Part shown: one piece after another, positions 15,043 to 26,049 of the stretch
How the letters are laid out: every line of letters starts with the position of its first letter
How positions within the stretch are numbered: the first letter of the stretch is position 1
NCBI RefSeq assembly: GCF_016808335.1
Contig: NC_053153.1
Location: forward strand, 21,959,033 to 22,023,032
Reading direction: 5' to 3'
DNA length: 64,000 bases
DNA from: Panicum virgatum
Taxonomy: Eukaryota > Streptophyta > Magnoliopsida > Poales > Poaceae
Made by a program: the position numbers and the translations under genes
The notes under the pieces: generated by a model
Told to the model about the DNA's origin: nothing
The model's database searches: none
The model's input: only the letters and a program-made list of their open reading frames with translations

Positions 15043-15515
15043 TTTATTGCCAATTAGACCTCAGACCCATTTATTTTCCTTGTCGAAAACAACCAGGGTA
15101 AGGATTGTTTTTTGCACGAATTCATTCTTATGCAGAGCATTTGATCCAAGAAGGTTCCAGAGCCTTATGCAGACTATGCACGCCGAGGAAAGAAATGCTG
15201 AAAATTGCAAAAGAGAAGTTGGAGAAGGCAACTGCACAGTGATTACTACAGCATGGTTGGGTCGTGTCTTCAGTTTTGCCGATGCTTGGGACTGCCACGG
15301 GGCCAGTATCCTTCTGTGATTTGGTGATCGCAGTTGATGTGTGTGTTTTTTTTCCGTTGCCTTGACCTACCTGCTTTGGGGAGGCCAGTTTTGAGGCACA
15401 CTATTTCTAGGGGAAATGGATGGCAGCCATAGCGACTAGTGAGAGTCTGTCGGAGTTGGTTTTTTGAGTGGGTCATGGTGGTGGGGGTGTATCAGTGAAC
15501 ACTGTGTTGACGCTG
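15043..15515. other. Unassigned sequence between LINE fragment and MITE
   Basis: An open plus-strand frame (to 15319) includes a possible exon with residues such as NAENCKREVGEGNCTV, but I recognise no family and no clear splice context. Otherwise nothing is supported. Confidence 0.25.
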
Positions 15516-15884
15516 TGGTTGGAAATAGCGGGCTATGAAGTTTAGCGGTAATCTTCTCTAAAAATTATAGAACAGGCTATAGCGAAAACTAAATTATTTA
15601 GAGAAATGATAAAATAATAAATAATCTCATACAAATTATAAGTATCGTTGGTCTAACACCTAAAATTTGAGTCTAACACATCTCTTAACTACCCAACAGT
15701 ACACAATTGACATTTAGCGCTGCTAAGTCTCACAAAAACATATTTAGCGGACATTTAGCATGGCTAAATCTCATAAAACCTCATTTAGCAGATATAGCGG
15801 ACAAATATTGTATAGCGTAGCGGTAGATCTCCTAAAAAGTTATTAGCAGGCTATAGCGAGACTATAGCGGGCTATTTCCAACCA
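15516..15884. mobile_element. 369-bp MITE with TGGTTGGAAATAGC ends
   Basis: The left end TGGTTGGAAATAGCGGGCTA and the reverse complement of the right end (TGGTTGGAAATAGCCCGCTA) form near-perfect terminal inverted repeats. Inside, the motif TATAGCG recurs in both orientations and the sequence is AT-rich and non-coding. Target duplication unresolved. Confidence 0.7.
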
Positions 15885-16401
15885 TAATTTCGGTTGATGA
15901 GTCGGTCCTCTGCTGCATGGTACACTACACCGTGGGCACACCACAAGGTCGCTGCCTGTAAGTTTCGGGGGTGTGAATCTAAATTAGACACCTATTATTG
16001 TTATACCATTTGTGTGCCCGACAAGGGTTATTCGACGGGTGTTTGTTTTGTGGCTTTGGGTGACCCAATCCAGTTCCTTTTCCTGCTTCTCCCTTGATCG
16101 GCACCATGCTGTAAAATGCTTGCGCAACAGACAATGCATTCGTTTGAGTGGTTGCCGCTACACCATTGCTATAAATTTGTGCTGCACTCCTTTTTTTTTT
16201 GAGGTTATGTTGCACTCCTTTCTGAACGGCATGACTGTTGGTGTACGAGGATGTGTGCAGGACCCTTTGGCGAAAGAGGAAAAAAAAACATTCAGACCTG
16301 GGCTGTCCTTGCAAGTCCAGTCCCAAACAATTACATGTGGCCCATTAGAGATCATGTCAGCAAAACAATTACCACGCCGCCATGCCTCATCTCGTCGCGG
16401 T
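15885..16401. other. Intergenic, no gene seen
   Basis: Several short overlapping frames occur on both strands, none resembling a known protein. A T10 run sits near 16191-16200. Confidence 0.3.
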
Positions 16402-17050
16402 TGTCGCTCGCTTCAGATCAGACCGTATAACGTGGCGTCACAAAGATTTAATTTGTTGGGTGGGTTCACATTAAATAGCCATTTTGGTTGACTCGGGGCT
16501 AGGTTGGGAAATTTGACGAATGGCCTCACTGCCGGCTCGCTGCTGCTTCCTCCTGCCTCCACGAATGGAGGTGATCACTGCCTGCCACGTTCCGAGCGGT
16601 CCGCTTTGCTCTTCGTTCCGGGGGTAGGTCAGTCAGAGCAGTAGTGCTGCCTGCCTGCGTTACCGGGCGTCAAAAGCTGGGGAAAAGAAGGCCTGCCCGC
16701 CGTCGTGCGTGCTTGCTGTGTGACTGCAGGGCTGCGCTGGTGGGCTACGGCTCGAGTACCGGCCTACTCTCACTCTCAGCGCAGCCATGCCTCTTCTCTC
16801 TCTTGCAAAGTGACGGCAGTTTAGAGGTATGAGCTTAACTAGAAATTAAAACTTGTTTATCCCTGGTGAGAACGGGATCGAGAGAGGAATATGACGGGAT
16901 TTAATTAGGAGGTCAAACCGGCTTCCATGTTGTCCCTCCCCGTCACTTGCCACACACACCGGATCGATGGAAATTTGGAAAAGGGCACATAAATGTAGCA
17001 AATACCTTCCTCACTTTATTCTGAAATCGCATATCACTGCATTTAACAAA
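16402..17050. repeat. Segmental duplication, copy A
   Basis: This block is clearly homologous, same orientation, to 25140-25960. Shared landmarks: ACGTGGCGTCAC-type start, GTTGGGAAATTTGACGAATG, GCGTCAAAAGCTGGGGAAAA, and CATGTTGTCCCTCCCCGTCA. At the other copy this sequence lies upstream of a PR-17 pseudogene start codon, so here it is an orphaned PR-17 upstream region whose coding part is missing. Copy A lacks the MITE found in copy B at 25441-25655. Confidence 0.78.
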
Positions 17051-17290
17051 TACGTCCTCTGTTCCAAATTATAAGTCATTCCAAAAATCTTGGAGAGCCA
17101 AAAAATTTTAAATTTAACCAAATTTATATAACAAGATAATAATATTTATGATACCAAGTATCATTAGATTCTTTGTTAGCTATATCTTCATAATATATCT
17201 TTTTAATGTCATAAATCTTTATGTTTCTCTCTATAATTTTGGCCAAACTTTGAAATGGTTTAACCCTCCAAGATGGTTTCGCCTAACATA
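17051..17290. mobile_element. Degenerate Stowaway-like MITE
   Basis: AT-rich non-coding sequence opening with a degraded CGTCCTCTGTTCCAAATTAT-type terminus; the right end near 17285 reads ACTCCCCTCCG. The pattern resembles Stowaway MITEs, but the inverted ends are imperfect and no clean TA duplication is visible. Confidence 0.4.
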
Positions 17291-17298
17291 TACTCCCC

Positions 17299-17428
17299 TC
17301 CGTCCTTAAGCTTGACGTTAAGCATGGCCACAAAACCCGGCTTGAGCTAGGAGTCGCGGTAGTCCAGGAACCTTGCCTTCGCGTCGTAGCCCCTGCATTC
17401 AGCCGCACGAAGTTGGCCATGCCCTCTT
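17299..17428 (-). pseudogene. PR-17 (basic secretory protein) fragment
   Basis: About 130 bp aligns to the C-terminal third of the intact PR-17 gene at 31846-32529: pieces equivalent to NFVRL, the ARFLDY segment and KPGFVA are readable on the minus strand. Relative to the intact gene there is an internal deletion of about 75 bp removing the DRWDQGYD-adjacent part, plus stops. No HExxH motif, signal peptide or start is present. Confidence 0.75.
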
Positions 17429-18085
17429 TTCTTTCTGATAAGCATTTCGTCAAACAGCTCATGTGCATGCTAGCAGCGCCATTTTTCAACCATGTTGCTT
17501 GATTTCTCTCTCCTGTTACTGCCATCCATCGCACATCAAACACTACACTTGATGCTCCTCTACTTATACAATGAACAATATATATGGATGCAGGTGTTTG
17601 GCAAGCTCTGGAAAGCCTGATCGACAAAAAGAAGCTACCATGGAATGAATCAACATCCTTTGGTCCCTAGTATTCAGAATCTCAGCATTCACTCCGTTCG
17701 GCAGCCAGCCTGCCGAACGCAGTGATTCTCCTTGCTGAGCTAGCATGCAATAGTAGCAAAAAGTACAGGTCCCATAAGCAGCTAATCCAATCCAACCTCC
17801 ATCCCTAATCCTAGGAGATTCTGCCCACAACTACTGGTGAACCCAATGCACATGAAATAGTTGACATCGCTGCGAAGCCCATTGTCCATGAACAATGATA
17901 AGCAAAACATGTTCAAAGGTTTAAACAGGTTAAGGCCTGTTACCCAGCATTGACATTAGATCGAGTCACAGCTGCTGTTCTGATTTCCATGGTAGAAGAA
18001 AGTGAACAGAAAGGACCCATTGCCTAATCCTAGAGGATGCATTAGCCTAGATGCACTAAAGTGAGTCACAAAATGGCCCGAAGGG
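17429..18085. other. Intergenic, 3' flank of RPA1-like copy A
   Basis: No gene is seen. From about 17900 onwards the sequence is homologous to 33370-33571 (for example CATTGCCTAATCCTAGAGGA and AGACGCTTGTTAGGCTTCTG at the edge of the coding region), i.e. the duplicated 3' flank of the RPA1-like gene. Confidence 0.55.
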
Positions 18086-18980
18086 TTAGCTGATCCAGTC
18101 ATCCCCTCGCAGACGCTTGTTAGGCTTCTGCAATCTGGTGGACTTCGACCTTGCTCTTGCCATGCTAGCGCTGCTCTCAGGGGCAGGCTCCTCCTTGCAT
18201 TGATGAGCAGTGGTAGGAGCAGGAACTGCCGCTTTAGTGCTGCCCTTGGGGGCACGCGCCTTCTTGCATTGAGTAGTGGATGCAGCAGGGACTGGGATGG
18301 TAACATCGTCCATGATTGAATTCACCGAGAAGCTCCCGCTCCTGTGCTTATCGAATACTTGGAAGGTGTGTGTTGATCCAAGAAGAGCCCTGATTTTATT
18401 TGGAAGGGTGAACCATTCATCATCATTCTTGATCTTATCAACCAGCTCCTCCGCAGAGACACCAACCAGCTCTTCAGCCTTCTCACAGAAGATCATGAAG
18501 TTCATTGTGCCGGGGGCATCTTTCACCTTCGTATTCAGCTTGTACCTAACATGCCCAGAACAGCAGTGTGGTAATTATGACTCTTGAGCAACTGGTAAAA
18601 ATTGAGAACCAATGTGGCAATGACAGCATACCAATAAATCGGCCTCTTAATCGGGCCACATCGGCAGCACTTGTACTTTCTTGGGGCATCGTACATTGAC
18701 TTTTGGCAGGTGTCGCATCCAAGATAACACCATCCACTGGTGCAATCTATATCTATCAGAGAGACTCTGCACAAAAACATGGTATCCTACAAAGTGCAAA
18801 GAGATATTATATGAGTAAAAAAGATAAGCTTTGCAAGTCGCGAGAAGATCAGCAACTTAATTTACCTCATGGTACTCCTTTGGATTGAGGTTTTTCAGCT
18901 GTTTAATTGTTCGCCAACTCTCGGCTAACTTCTGAGCTCGACTTGTTTTGGGAACAGGGTTTCCTTTCTGGATGTGCAAG

Positions 18981-19053
<73 letters not shown>

Positions 19054-19173
19054 TCATCAAGCCATGTACTAAATAAACTACTAATACATCTTAGATCAAT
19101 CATCAATGTACGTATATAGTTCTGAAGTCCACTCACTTCGCACGGAATTTCAGCACCTGTGGTATTTCCAAAT
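18086..19173 (-). pseudogene. Truncated copy of the RPA1-like OB-fold gene (copy A)
   Basis: Four exons correspond to exons 5-8 of the full gene at 33572-36021: 19137-19173, 18866-18980, 18632-18786 and 18086-18545. Splice sites and most exon lengths agree (115 and 155 bp). The encoded part covers the end of the second OB region, the zinc finger (CDTC...CCRC) and the C-terminal OB domain ending KPNKRLRGDDWIS. The first four exons (both N-terminal OB regions) are absent, and homology ends near 19262. Only two copies of the QCKEE-type tail repeat are present, against six in the other copy. Intron 5 has a large CA microsatellite abutting the acceptor. A truncated gene product is conceivable, but with no start and no 5' half it is best called a pseudogene. 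Confidence 0.8.
18984..19050. repeat. (CA)33 microsatellite
   Basis: An uninterrupted CA/GT run of 67 bp. On the minus strand it forms (GT)n running straight into the GCAG splice acceptor of the RPA1-like copy A exon at 18980. The homologous intron of the other copy has only a few CA units. Confidence 0.97.
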
Positions 19174-19262
19174 CTAGAGAGTCGATTACTTTTTTTTTTA
19201 GCATGAGACTCGATTAAATTACTTTGAACATGTTGTCCTTGTACAGCAAACTATAGCAACTG

Positions 19263-20360
19263 ATGAAGACGACTAGGATAGCAAGGGGTAAGTTCCCCGT
19301 TAGCTCCCCATCCCTATCCCCGCGGGGAGAACATTCCCTCGTCACCGTAACAATCCAGGCCATAGGGGTGTCAGACGTGATTTCCTCCATCCCCGCCCCC
19401 GCGCGGGGAACTGATCCCCGCATTGCGTCCCCGTCCCCGCTTCAATGACGCGGCCATAGATGAGTAGAGGTGACGGACTGGAGAGATGAGTGCTAGGGCA
19501 GCAGGGATTGATTGGCTCTCACCGGTTTTCTTCATCGCCGGAGCTTAGGGATTCGTACGATGAAGCCGAGGTGTAGCCGTCGGATCTTTGGGATTCGGAG
19601 GACGAAGCCGTGGTGTCGTCGTCGGAGCTTAGGGATTCGGAGGACGAAGCCATGGTGTCTTCAGCTCTCGATCTGGACCCACGGCGCCCGTCGGCCGTCG
19701 CTCTGCCGCGCAAGACCCGCGACTGGGCGACCCGGGAAGTCGGGCCTCGAGTCGTCGTAACCGGCCGGCCCGTGATCGCTGCCGCGACCGGCGGCTGGGG
19801 ATACATACACGTATCTAGGCAGGTGCTGCATTTGATTGCATCATTTGTATCCAAATTTTACTTGTCATGATTATAATTAGTGCAATAGTTTCATTCATCT
19901 TCTCAACCTATGCAACCAGTCTCGATGGAAGTATCATCACACAATTATCAAAATTTAAACTAGAGAATCGAGTTGGAGAAGTGTCATAGTGATAATACTT
20001 CTCTTACTTACCTGATTCGCTTTCAAGAAAAACAGAGTTATCTCCTTTCAAAAAAATACTTCTCTTACGTCCTACAACACTTTCCATCATCGCTCTTCAT
20101 AATAATTGTATCATGTCAGCAAATTTAATGATCATTACACCCCTATAGTCCTATTACACATCCATTAAAATTGGTATGAGACAGCGAGTAGAATATATAC
20201 TTGTACTAACTCGTTTAATTTGTTATAACATAATAATGATAATAGATGCTTTTTAGCATAGTTTGTTGTACGACATATTAGTACCGTACAATGGTAAAAG
20301 GTTTATGTTGGTGAACCATGCTACAATCCATTGGCTGTCCACTAAAGAACCGACTAAAAT
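19263..20360. other. Intergenic with a 42-bp tandem repeat
   Basis: At 19541-19666 a 42-bp unit (14 codons) occurs three times; on the plus strand the last two encode LRDSEDEAMVSS-like peptides, while the first has a stop. The frame continues to 19870 through a GC-rich segment (ATREVGPRVVVTGRPVIAAA). This could be an orphan first exon or a captured gene fragment; no family recognised. The remainder to 20360 is AT-rich and non-coding. Confidence 0.4.
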
Positions 20361-20616
20361 TACTCCCTCATTTTTTATTTATACATTGTATTAGATTTTT
20401 CTTAAGTTAAATTTGATCAACTTTGATCAAATTTATAAAAGAAATAATAATATTTACAATACCAAATTTATTTCATTGAATACACCATAAAATATATGTC
20501 CATTGTGCATATCTTAGATAGTATAGTTGTTAATATACTTTACTATAGACTCGATTGAAGTTAGCTAAATTTAATATAGAACATAATACGATGTGTAAAT
20601 AAAAACGGAGTGAGTA
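20361..20616. mobile_element. Stowaway MITE
   Basis: The element 20363-20614 (252 bp) starts CTCCCTCATTTTTTATTTAT and ends AAATAAAAACGGAGTGAG, inverted-repeat ends of the Stowaway (Tc1/mariner) type, and is flanked by TA on both sides. The interior is AT-rich and non-coding. Confidence 0.85.
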
Positions 20617-21288
20617 ATCTCATTTAGTCTCTATGTTATTGACCCACACTTTCTATGTACCCTTCCAAAAGAATTAGATTGTAAATGATCAAACGATGAA
20701 TGTTCCTTATCGTACTATTTCGTTTCTTTTCTTTATAAAGAAGAACTAAGATTGTAAAAAATTAATTTGTGCGGCTCGATGCTTTGCCCGATTGTCACAT
20801 TTCAATAATATATCTATACTTTCTCTTTCCGTGCATGATCCAAAATCGTCTGCTTTACCTCTAGACTAGATGAATCCTAGACACGGTAGCCCAATTAGTT
20901 GCGCTCCTAGTAGAGTGTGGGATGGGACGGGCAATGTTCGAACCCTAATCCTCACGTTACGTTTCTCGGGGTAGCTGGAGGCTAATCTACCTTCTAGCAT
21001 GCCACATGCTCACATCACACTCACACCTTGATGCTGATATTCTTCTTTTAAAAAAATGGTTTAATTTTTTTTCCAATTTATCAGTACCCTGTTTTAATTC
21101 TTATTTGGTCTCTTGTCCCGGTAGCTCTTTCAGAATATCCTGATTTCTTAGTTCTCAATACAAGCCAGTACGAACGTTACCCATGACTTACTTTTTTAGG
21201 GCGTCAACGCATAACTTATTGATCGATCACCTTGCACTCAACACCACAAGCAGCAGCATCGTGAGCCAACCAAGATCCACTAGCTAGC
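20617..21288. other. Intergenic, no gene seen
   Basis: AT-rich sequence without supported ORFs, RNA genes or transposon ends. Confidence 0.4.
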
Positions 21289-23471
21289 GGCCGGTTCGGC
21301 TTGCTGGAGATACGGCTGGCTGGGCTGAGCAGCCCAGCCGTTCGGCAGCATGTGGCTGCTTCTCTTGTTAGGGACTATGGGCCTCTCTCAATCTGGCACC
21401 CCGTTTGAATCGGCTGGGAGCTGGCTAGAAGGTTTGGCTGAGGCTGATTGACTGGCTGGCATCCTAGTCAAAAATGTCTAGCCGAAGCAATAACACACTA
21501 ACAGCCTTTTCGACAGAGCTGAAATGGCTGGGCTGGAGGTGCGGCTGGAGCATCCAGCCAAACCAGCTCCAGCCAGGGCCAGCCAATTCAAACCGGTTGA
21601 TTCAGCTTGTTTTCAAATTCAAACTAAAAAATGCGCCAACAGCAACATATATCTCAGTTCCATCTTGCAGTACACTTCTGCAATGAAGGGCTAATACAAT
21701 TGGCACAGCATGCCTAGCTTGGCATGTAGTAGTAGACTGAATTATGGTTCGTTTCACAGATAATGCTACAGACATAGTACAAAAAAGACATCTTTAACAA
21801 TATAATGACTCCTAATACTGCACTCGTCTTGCCCCAGATATCCGAGCATGCTCTTGTAGTTCTGGCCTGGGAGCTTCACGTAATCTTCTCTCAAGGTCAG
21901 ATCCAATCACATTGAAATATCTGGTGCAGAAGTCGAAATGTCAATTCAGATAAGGAGCACATGTACTGGAATAGATAAGGGTCTAGACTCCATGGGATGC
22001 CATGCCTCTAAACTCAGTATGGTGTTTGATGTAATATTGTGATAGTACCTGTTAAGTTGTTGATGCTGTTAGAAACCTTAGAGAAGTTACAAATATTTAC
22101 AAATTCATCATTGCATTCGTAAAAAATTACTACAGATACATGATATTGGGTGGATGACCATGCCACTAATATGACAGTGTGCCATCAATGGATGCAAATT
22201 AAATTATTTCAAACTTTACATTATCAAGTCCACTTAAGGCAGTTTAAGAAAGAGGCCATGAGAGCTAAATTATTACAAAATGAATGTAATATTTTCCTCT
22301 ACAATTAACATAAACAGAAACCCATGAACATACTGTGTCATAAATCTCGAATTTCGTGGCCACCAATTTACTTCTTAGGTGATATGAAAATCGCAACTCT
22401 TCCTCACAGTAGTCACTGAAAAGGACTGATTACACTAAACCATCTCAAATTCTTTAACATCATGGTGTGTGGTTGATTATTGGTGGTATATTTGTTCCAT
22501 GCAAACTAGCAATATGTAAGGAAAACCTCTACCCAGATGACAGTATACCATTGAAAAGCATACTATGGCTATTTTATTTCATCCATTTGCTGTTATGATC
22601 TCAATGTCATAGTAGTACAGTTTTGGTTGATCCATTTGTTGTAATAGGACTACTAGCTGTGGTCAGAGGTTATTCACATCTTCGATGAATCATGCAAAGA
22701 GAGTTGATAGGCCTAAGGAACAAGCTATGTCAGTTCTAATAGGAAGGACACGAGATTTTCCACCGACGAGAAGGCATATCAAAAGTCAAAGAAACGACCA
22801 AAAGATGAGCTTTACTCATGCTATCAACCAGATGAATCAAAGAAGACATAGGCAAAAAAAAATCTCGAAGCCCACCGCAGCCTGGATCTCGGCGCGGCCT
22901 GCCAACGACAGAGGGATTGGCAGCTCGGGGAAGCGCGGGGAGGGGCAGTGGGTCCGGGCAGCGGCAGGTGCTGCGGAGCCTCCGGTCGTCGAGGGTAGGG
23001 GCGATGGTTACCAGCGGCGAGAGGAGGTGCGGTCAGTGAGGGGGAGGTGCGGTCGGGGAGAGGAGGCGCGGCGGCTGTCAGGGAGGGGAGGCGCGGTCGG
23101 CTATCGGGGAGGGCAGGCGCAGCGGCTGTTGGGGAAGGGAGGCATGGTCGAACAGGGGAGGCGTCGTCAGGGAGGGGAGGCGCGGCGGCTATCGGGGAGG
23201 GGTGACGTGGAGAGTAGGCAAGGGCGACTGTGACTGGGCGAGCGCGAGCAGGAGGCGGGCCGGAGATGGGTGCGGTAGGGGGAGAGGACGGCGAGGCAAG
23301 CGGCGGCGGCGGCTCGTGGCGGCCCCGACGGCGGCGATGCAGCTGGCCCCAACCCTAGCGGCGCCCGTGACGATTGGAGTGCCGCGGCCTTTCGGCTGGG
23401 CCATGCTGCCGAACGGCTAGGGGTGCGGCTGGGCTAATCAGCCCAGCCAATCTAGTAGCTACCCAACGGCC
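21289..23471. mobile_element. 2.2-kb non-autonomous DNA element with GGCCG ends
   Basis: Both ends carry related inverted sequences. The left reads GGCCGGTTCGGC... then GGCTGGGCTGAGCAGCCCAG and GCCGTTCGGCAGCATG. The right, read on the other strand, opens GGCCGTTGGG and contains GGCTGGGCTGATTAGCCCAG and GCCGTTCGGCAGCATG. Each end is itself a near-palindrome. Between are non-coding sequence and, at 22930-23215, an imperfect minisatellite (GGGGAGGCGCGGCGGCT-like unit). No transposase is seen and no target duplication was found, so the superfamily is open. Its right end abuts the 3' end of the PR-17 pseudogene. Confidence 0.6.
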
Positions 23472-23550
23472 AACACCTCATCGTCGTCCATACTTTTTCA
23501 CTTTTTCTTATAGTCCTGCAACAGGCGCTGCACGCTCTTCCCTGTGATCT

Positions 23551-23858
23551 GGCCTTGTTTGGTTGTCTGTAGCACAACTTGCGCTACAACATGCATGGAG
23601 TACTAAACGAAGTTCATTTACAAAATATTTTCACAGATGTGTGCAACTTTTCGCGACGAATTTAATGACAGTAATTAATCCATAATTGCCTACAGTAATG
23701 CTACAGTAGCCATCATCTAATCATACAGTCAAAGGTCTCATTACATTCGTCTCACGAAGTAGCGCAGGAGTTGTGGAGTTAGTTTTGTAAATTGCCTTTA
23801 TTTAATACCTCTAATTAATTGTCAAAGTTAGCTAGTGCTACCAAACCAAGCTAAGGCC
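23551..23858. mobile_element. 308-bp MITE (GGCCTTGTTTGG ends) inside PR-17 pseudogene
   Basis: The left end GGCCTTGTTTGGTTGTCTGT and the reverse complement of the right end (GGCCTTAGCTTGGTTTGGTA) are matching inverted repeats. The flanking pseudogene sequence reads GATCTG before and CTGAGTGAAG after, consistent with a 3-bp CTG duplication as expected for PIF/Harbinger-type elements; boundary ambiguity of 1-2 bp remains. Confidence 0.75.
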
Positions 23859-23884
23859 CTGAGTGAAGAAGTCGTCGCCGGTAG

Positions 23885-24711
23885 CTGCCGACAGGGGCGT
23901 CCCTGGGCCCGTGTGGGCCGTGCGCCCGCACAGGGCCCCCAAATTTAAAGGACCTCTAAAATATGAAGTATACCATATCTATAGTAATATTGGAGGCTTC
24001 AATTTCGTTAATTTACAGCTCAATCTGTAGCAAAAGGAGGCCCAAATTACACTTGGAAGTCACACATAGTATTCCCAAATTTACTTCTGAAGCATTGAAG
24101 TCATTGGATACTAAGAGCTTGAAATCATCTTTGAGGCAGCTCTTACAAGAGATGAAAACTAGCGAACTGTATGTGGAGTTGAGGTTCCTTGGAGATTTCA
24201 ATTCTAAAGATATTAATATGGGTCCAGTTGAAATTCTGAAAGTTTTGAAGTGACATGATTGTTTCCAAATGCAACTATTGTATATAGAGTTATGCTGACT
24301 ATTTCTATGACTCTTGCATCAGCGGGACGAAGCTTTTCAAAATTTAAGCTATTAAAGTCCTACTTATATTTTACAATGACACAAGAAAAGCTTAACAATT
24401 TGGCTATGATAGCACTTGAGAGCGATATGCTGGAGAAGATTGATTATGCGCGCATCGTTAAAGATTTTATTTCAAAGAATGTCCAAAGAATAAATTTCTT
24501 CAAGTGAAGAACATGTACAATAATTTTTGAAATATCCCATTATAAATATTACATTACGCACGTGCATGCGCACGCACACATATATATAATATATCATATA
24601 TCATATATGTTATATTATTACTTATTACTACTATTAATTTTTACTAAGTCTCTGGGACCTATCTTAATATTTCGCACTGGGCCCGACTGGCTGGGACGCC
24701 CCTGCTGCCGA
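23885..24711 (+). mobile_element. hAT deletion derivative with transposase C-terminus
   Basis: The element 23892-24704 (813 bp) has perfect 12-bp inverted ends, CAGGGGCGTCCC. The flanks share CTGCCGA (23885-23891 and 24705-24711), one base short of the usual 8-bp hAT duplication. The plus strand encodes the C-terminal dimerisation region of a hAT transposase in two pieces separated by a stop at 24251-24253; the second piece (24259-24507) includes ASAGRSFSKFKLLKSYL and LAMIALESDMLEKIDY. The N-terminal zinc finger and catalytic parts are missing, so it is non-autonomous. Confidence 0.85.
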
Positions 24712-25139
24712 TGTACGGGACTCTGAGGTGGATGCAGTTGTCGCTGGTGAAGGCCACGCCGCCCGTCGGCCCGTGTCCTCCACGACGAGGGTCACCGTGC
24801 CGACGGGCTTGCGGCTGCCGGAGGCCGGCTGGCGGAAGACCTTTCAGCAGAAGGTGAAGACGTCGGAGAGCACCTTCCTGGCGTACGCAGCCCCGACGTC
24901 TCGGTCGAACCGCTTGTCACCCGGCGTGCCCGGCGTGGCGTTCGTTGCGCTGAACGTGACCGCGCCGCCGGCGGTGGTGGCCGCGGCCAGGAGGGAGGCC
25001 ATCGCTGCCACGGCGGCGCGACGCCTCATTATCAATTATCATCGTCATCTCGCTGGTCGCCTGAGACGACTGTGTAGGCACGATGCTGGAATGAAGCGCG
25101 ACGGTGATCGATCGAGGGTTCGAATAGGAACGGCGGCCG

Positions 25140-25960
25140 GGCAAGAAGATGACGTGGCGTCACCAAGATTTTGTCGGGTGGTGTGAGCCATTTTGGTTGA
25201 CTCGAGGCCTGAGTCGAGCACTAGCTCGGTTGGGAAATTTGACGAATGGAGGCCTACCGCGACTTGCTCTGCATTCCGGGGTCAGAGTAGTAGTGCTGGC
25301 TGCGCTGCTGCTGGGCGTCAAAAGCTGGGGAAAAGAAGGCGCACCGTGGGTGCGTGCTGTCACTGCAGGGCTGCGCTGGTGTGCTACGGCTCGAGTGCTG
25401 GCCTACTAGGGAATGTCTGGCACCCAACTCTTTTACTTAATGTCTGTGTTTAGTTCATGAAAATTTTTGGGTTTGGGTACTCTACATTTCTGTTGTTATT
25501 TAATAATTAATTTTTAATTATGGACTAATTAAGCTTTAAAGATTTATCACGTCATTTTCAGTTGAACTGTGTAGTTAGTTATTTTTTCAACTGTATTTAA
25601 TGCTCCATGCATGTGTCGGATACTGTAGGAAAATTTTTGGGAACTAAATAGGGCCGCAACATGGACGGTGCATTTGGTAATAAGTGGCGACGGCAGTTTA
25701 GATGTATGAGCTCAACTAGAAATCAAAATCTTGTTCATCTCTGGTGAGAACGGGGGTTTTGATCGAGAGAGAAAATTGGGAATTTAATTAGCTGATCAAA
25801 CCAGCTTCCATGTTCCATGTTGTCCCTCCCCGTCACTTGCCAGGCACACCGAATCAATAGAAATTTGGAAAAGAAGGGTACATAGATGTAGCGAATACCT
25901 TCCTCACTTCATTTTGAAATCGCACACTTCATTTTAAAATCGCATATCATCATACGCGTC
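25140..25960. repeat. Segmental duplication, copy B
   Basis: Homologous to 16402-17050. It lies directly upstream of the PR-17 pseudogene start and so includes that gene's former promoter. It differs from copy A by a MITE insertion at about 25441-25655 and by small indels. Confidence 0.78.
25441..25655. mobile_element. MITE inserted in segmental duplication copy B
   Basis: The left end TGTTTAGTTCATGAAAATTT and the reverse complement of the right end (GGCCCTATTTAGTTCCCAAA) are imperfect inverted repeats; both contain AAAATTTTTGGG-type sequence inside. It is absent from copy A at the equivalent place, so the insertion came after the duplication. Boundaries are approximate. Confidence 0.6.
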
Positions 25961-25967
25961 TGGCATA

Positions 25968-26049
25968 TACTTCCTCCGTCCTAAATTATATTTTAATTTT
26001 ATATATATAGAAAAACTAAAACAACTAATAATTTAAGATAGAGGGAGTA
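25968..26049. mobile_element. 78-bp Stowaway relic
   Basis: CTTCCTCCGTCCTAAATTAT at the left and ATTTAAGATAGAGGGAG at the right, flanked by TA on both sides (25970-26047). An internally deleted Stowaway MITE. Confidence 0.65.

Larger units (their letters stand above)
23479..25029 (-). pseudogene. PR-17 pseudogene broken by two transposons and a deletion
   Basis: From the start codon (25027-25029) the minus strand encodes a signal-peptide-like N-terminus and AVTFSATNATPGTPGDKRFD, then segments equivalent to the first half of the intact PR-17 genes, down to about 24705. A hAT element (23892-24704) interrupts it. Beyond lies 26 bp of the same exon region, then an abrupt switch (around 23870) to the C-terminal region, so roughly the central third, including the HExxH site, is deleted. 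A MITE (23551-23858) interrupts the C-terminal part, which resumes at 23479-23550 (equivalent to the SVQQLWQDYKKKYG end). The coding part also has frameshifts. Upstream sequence is segmental duplication copy B. Confidence 0.85.

Noticed and set aside
18857..19136. ORFs made of Cys-Val or Thr-His repeats
   Set aside because: Translations of the CA microsatellite.
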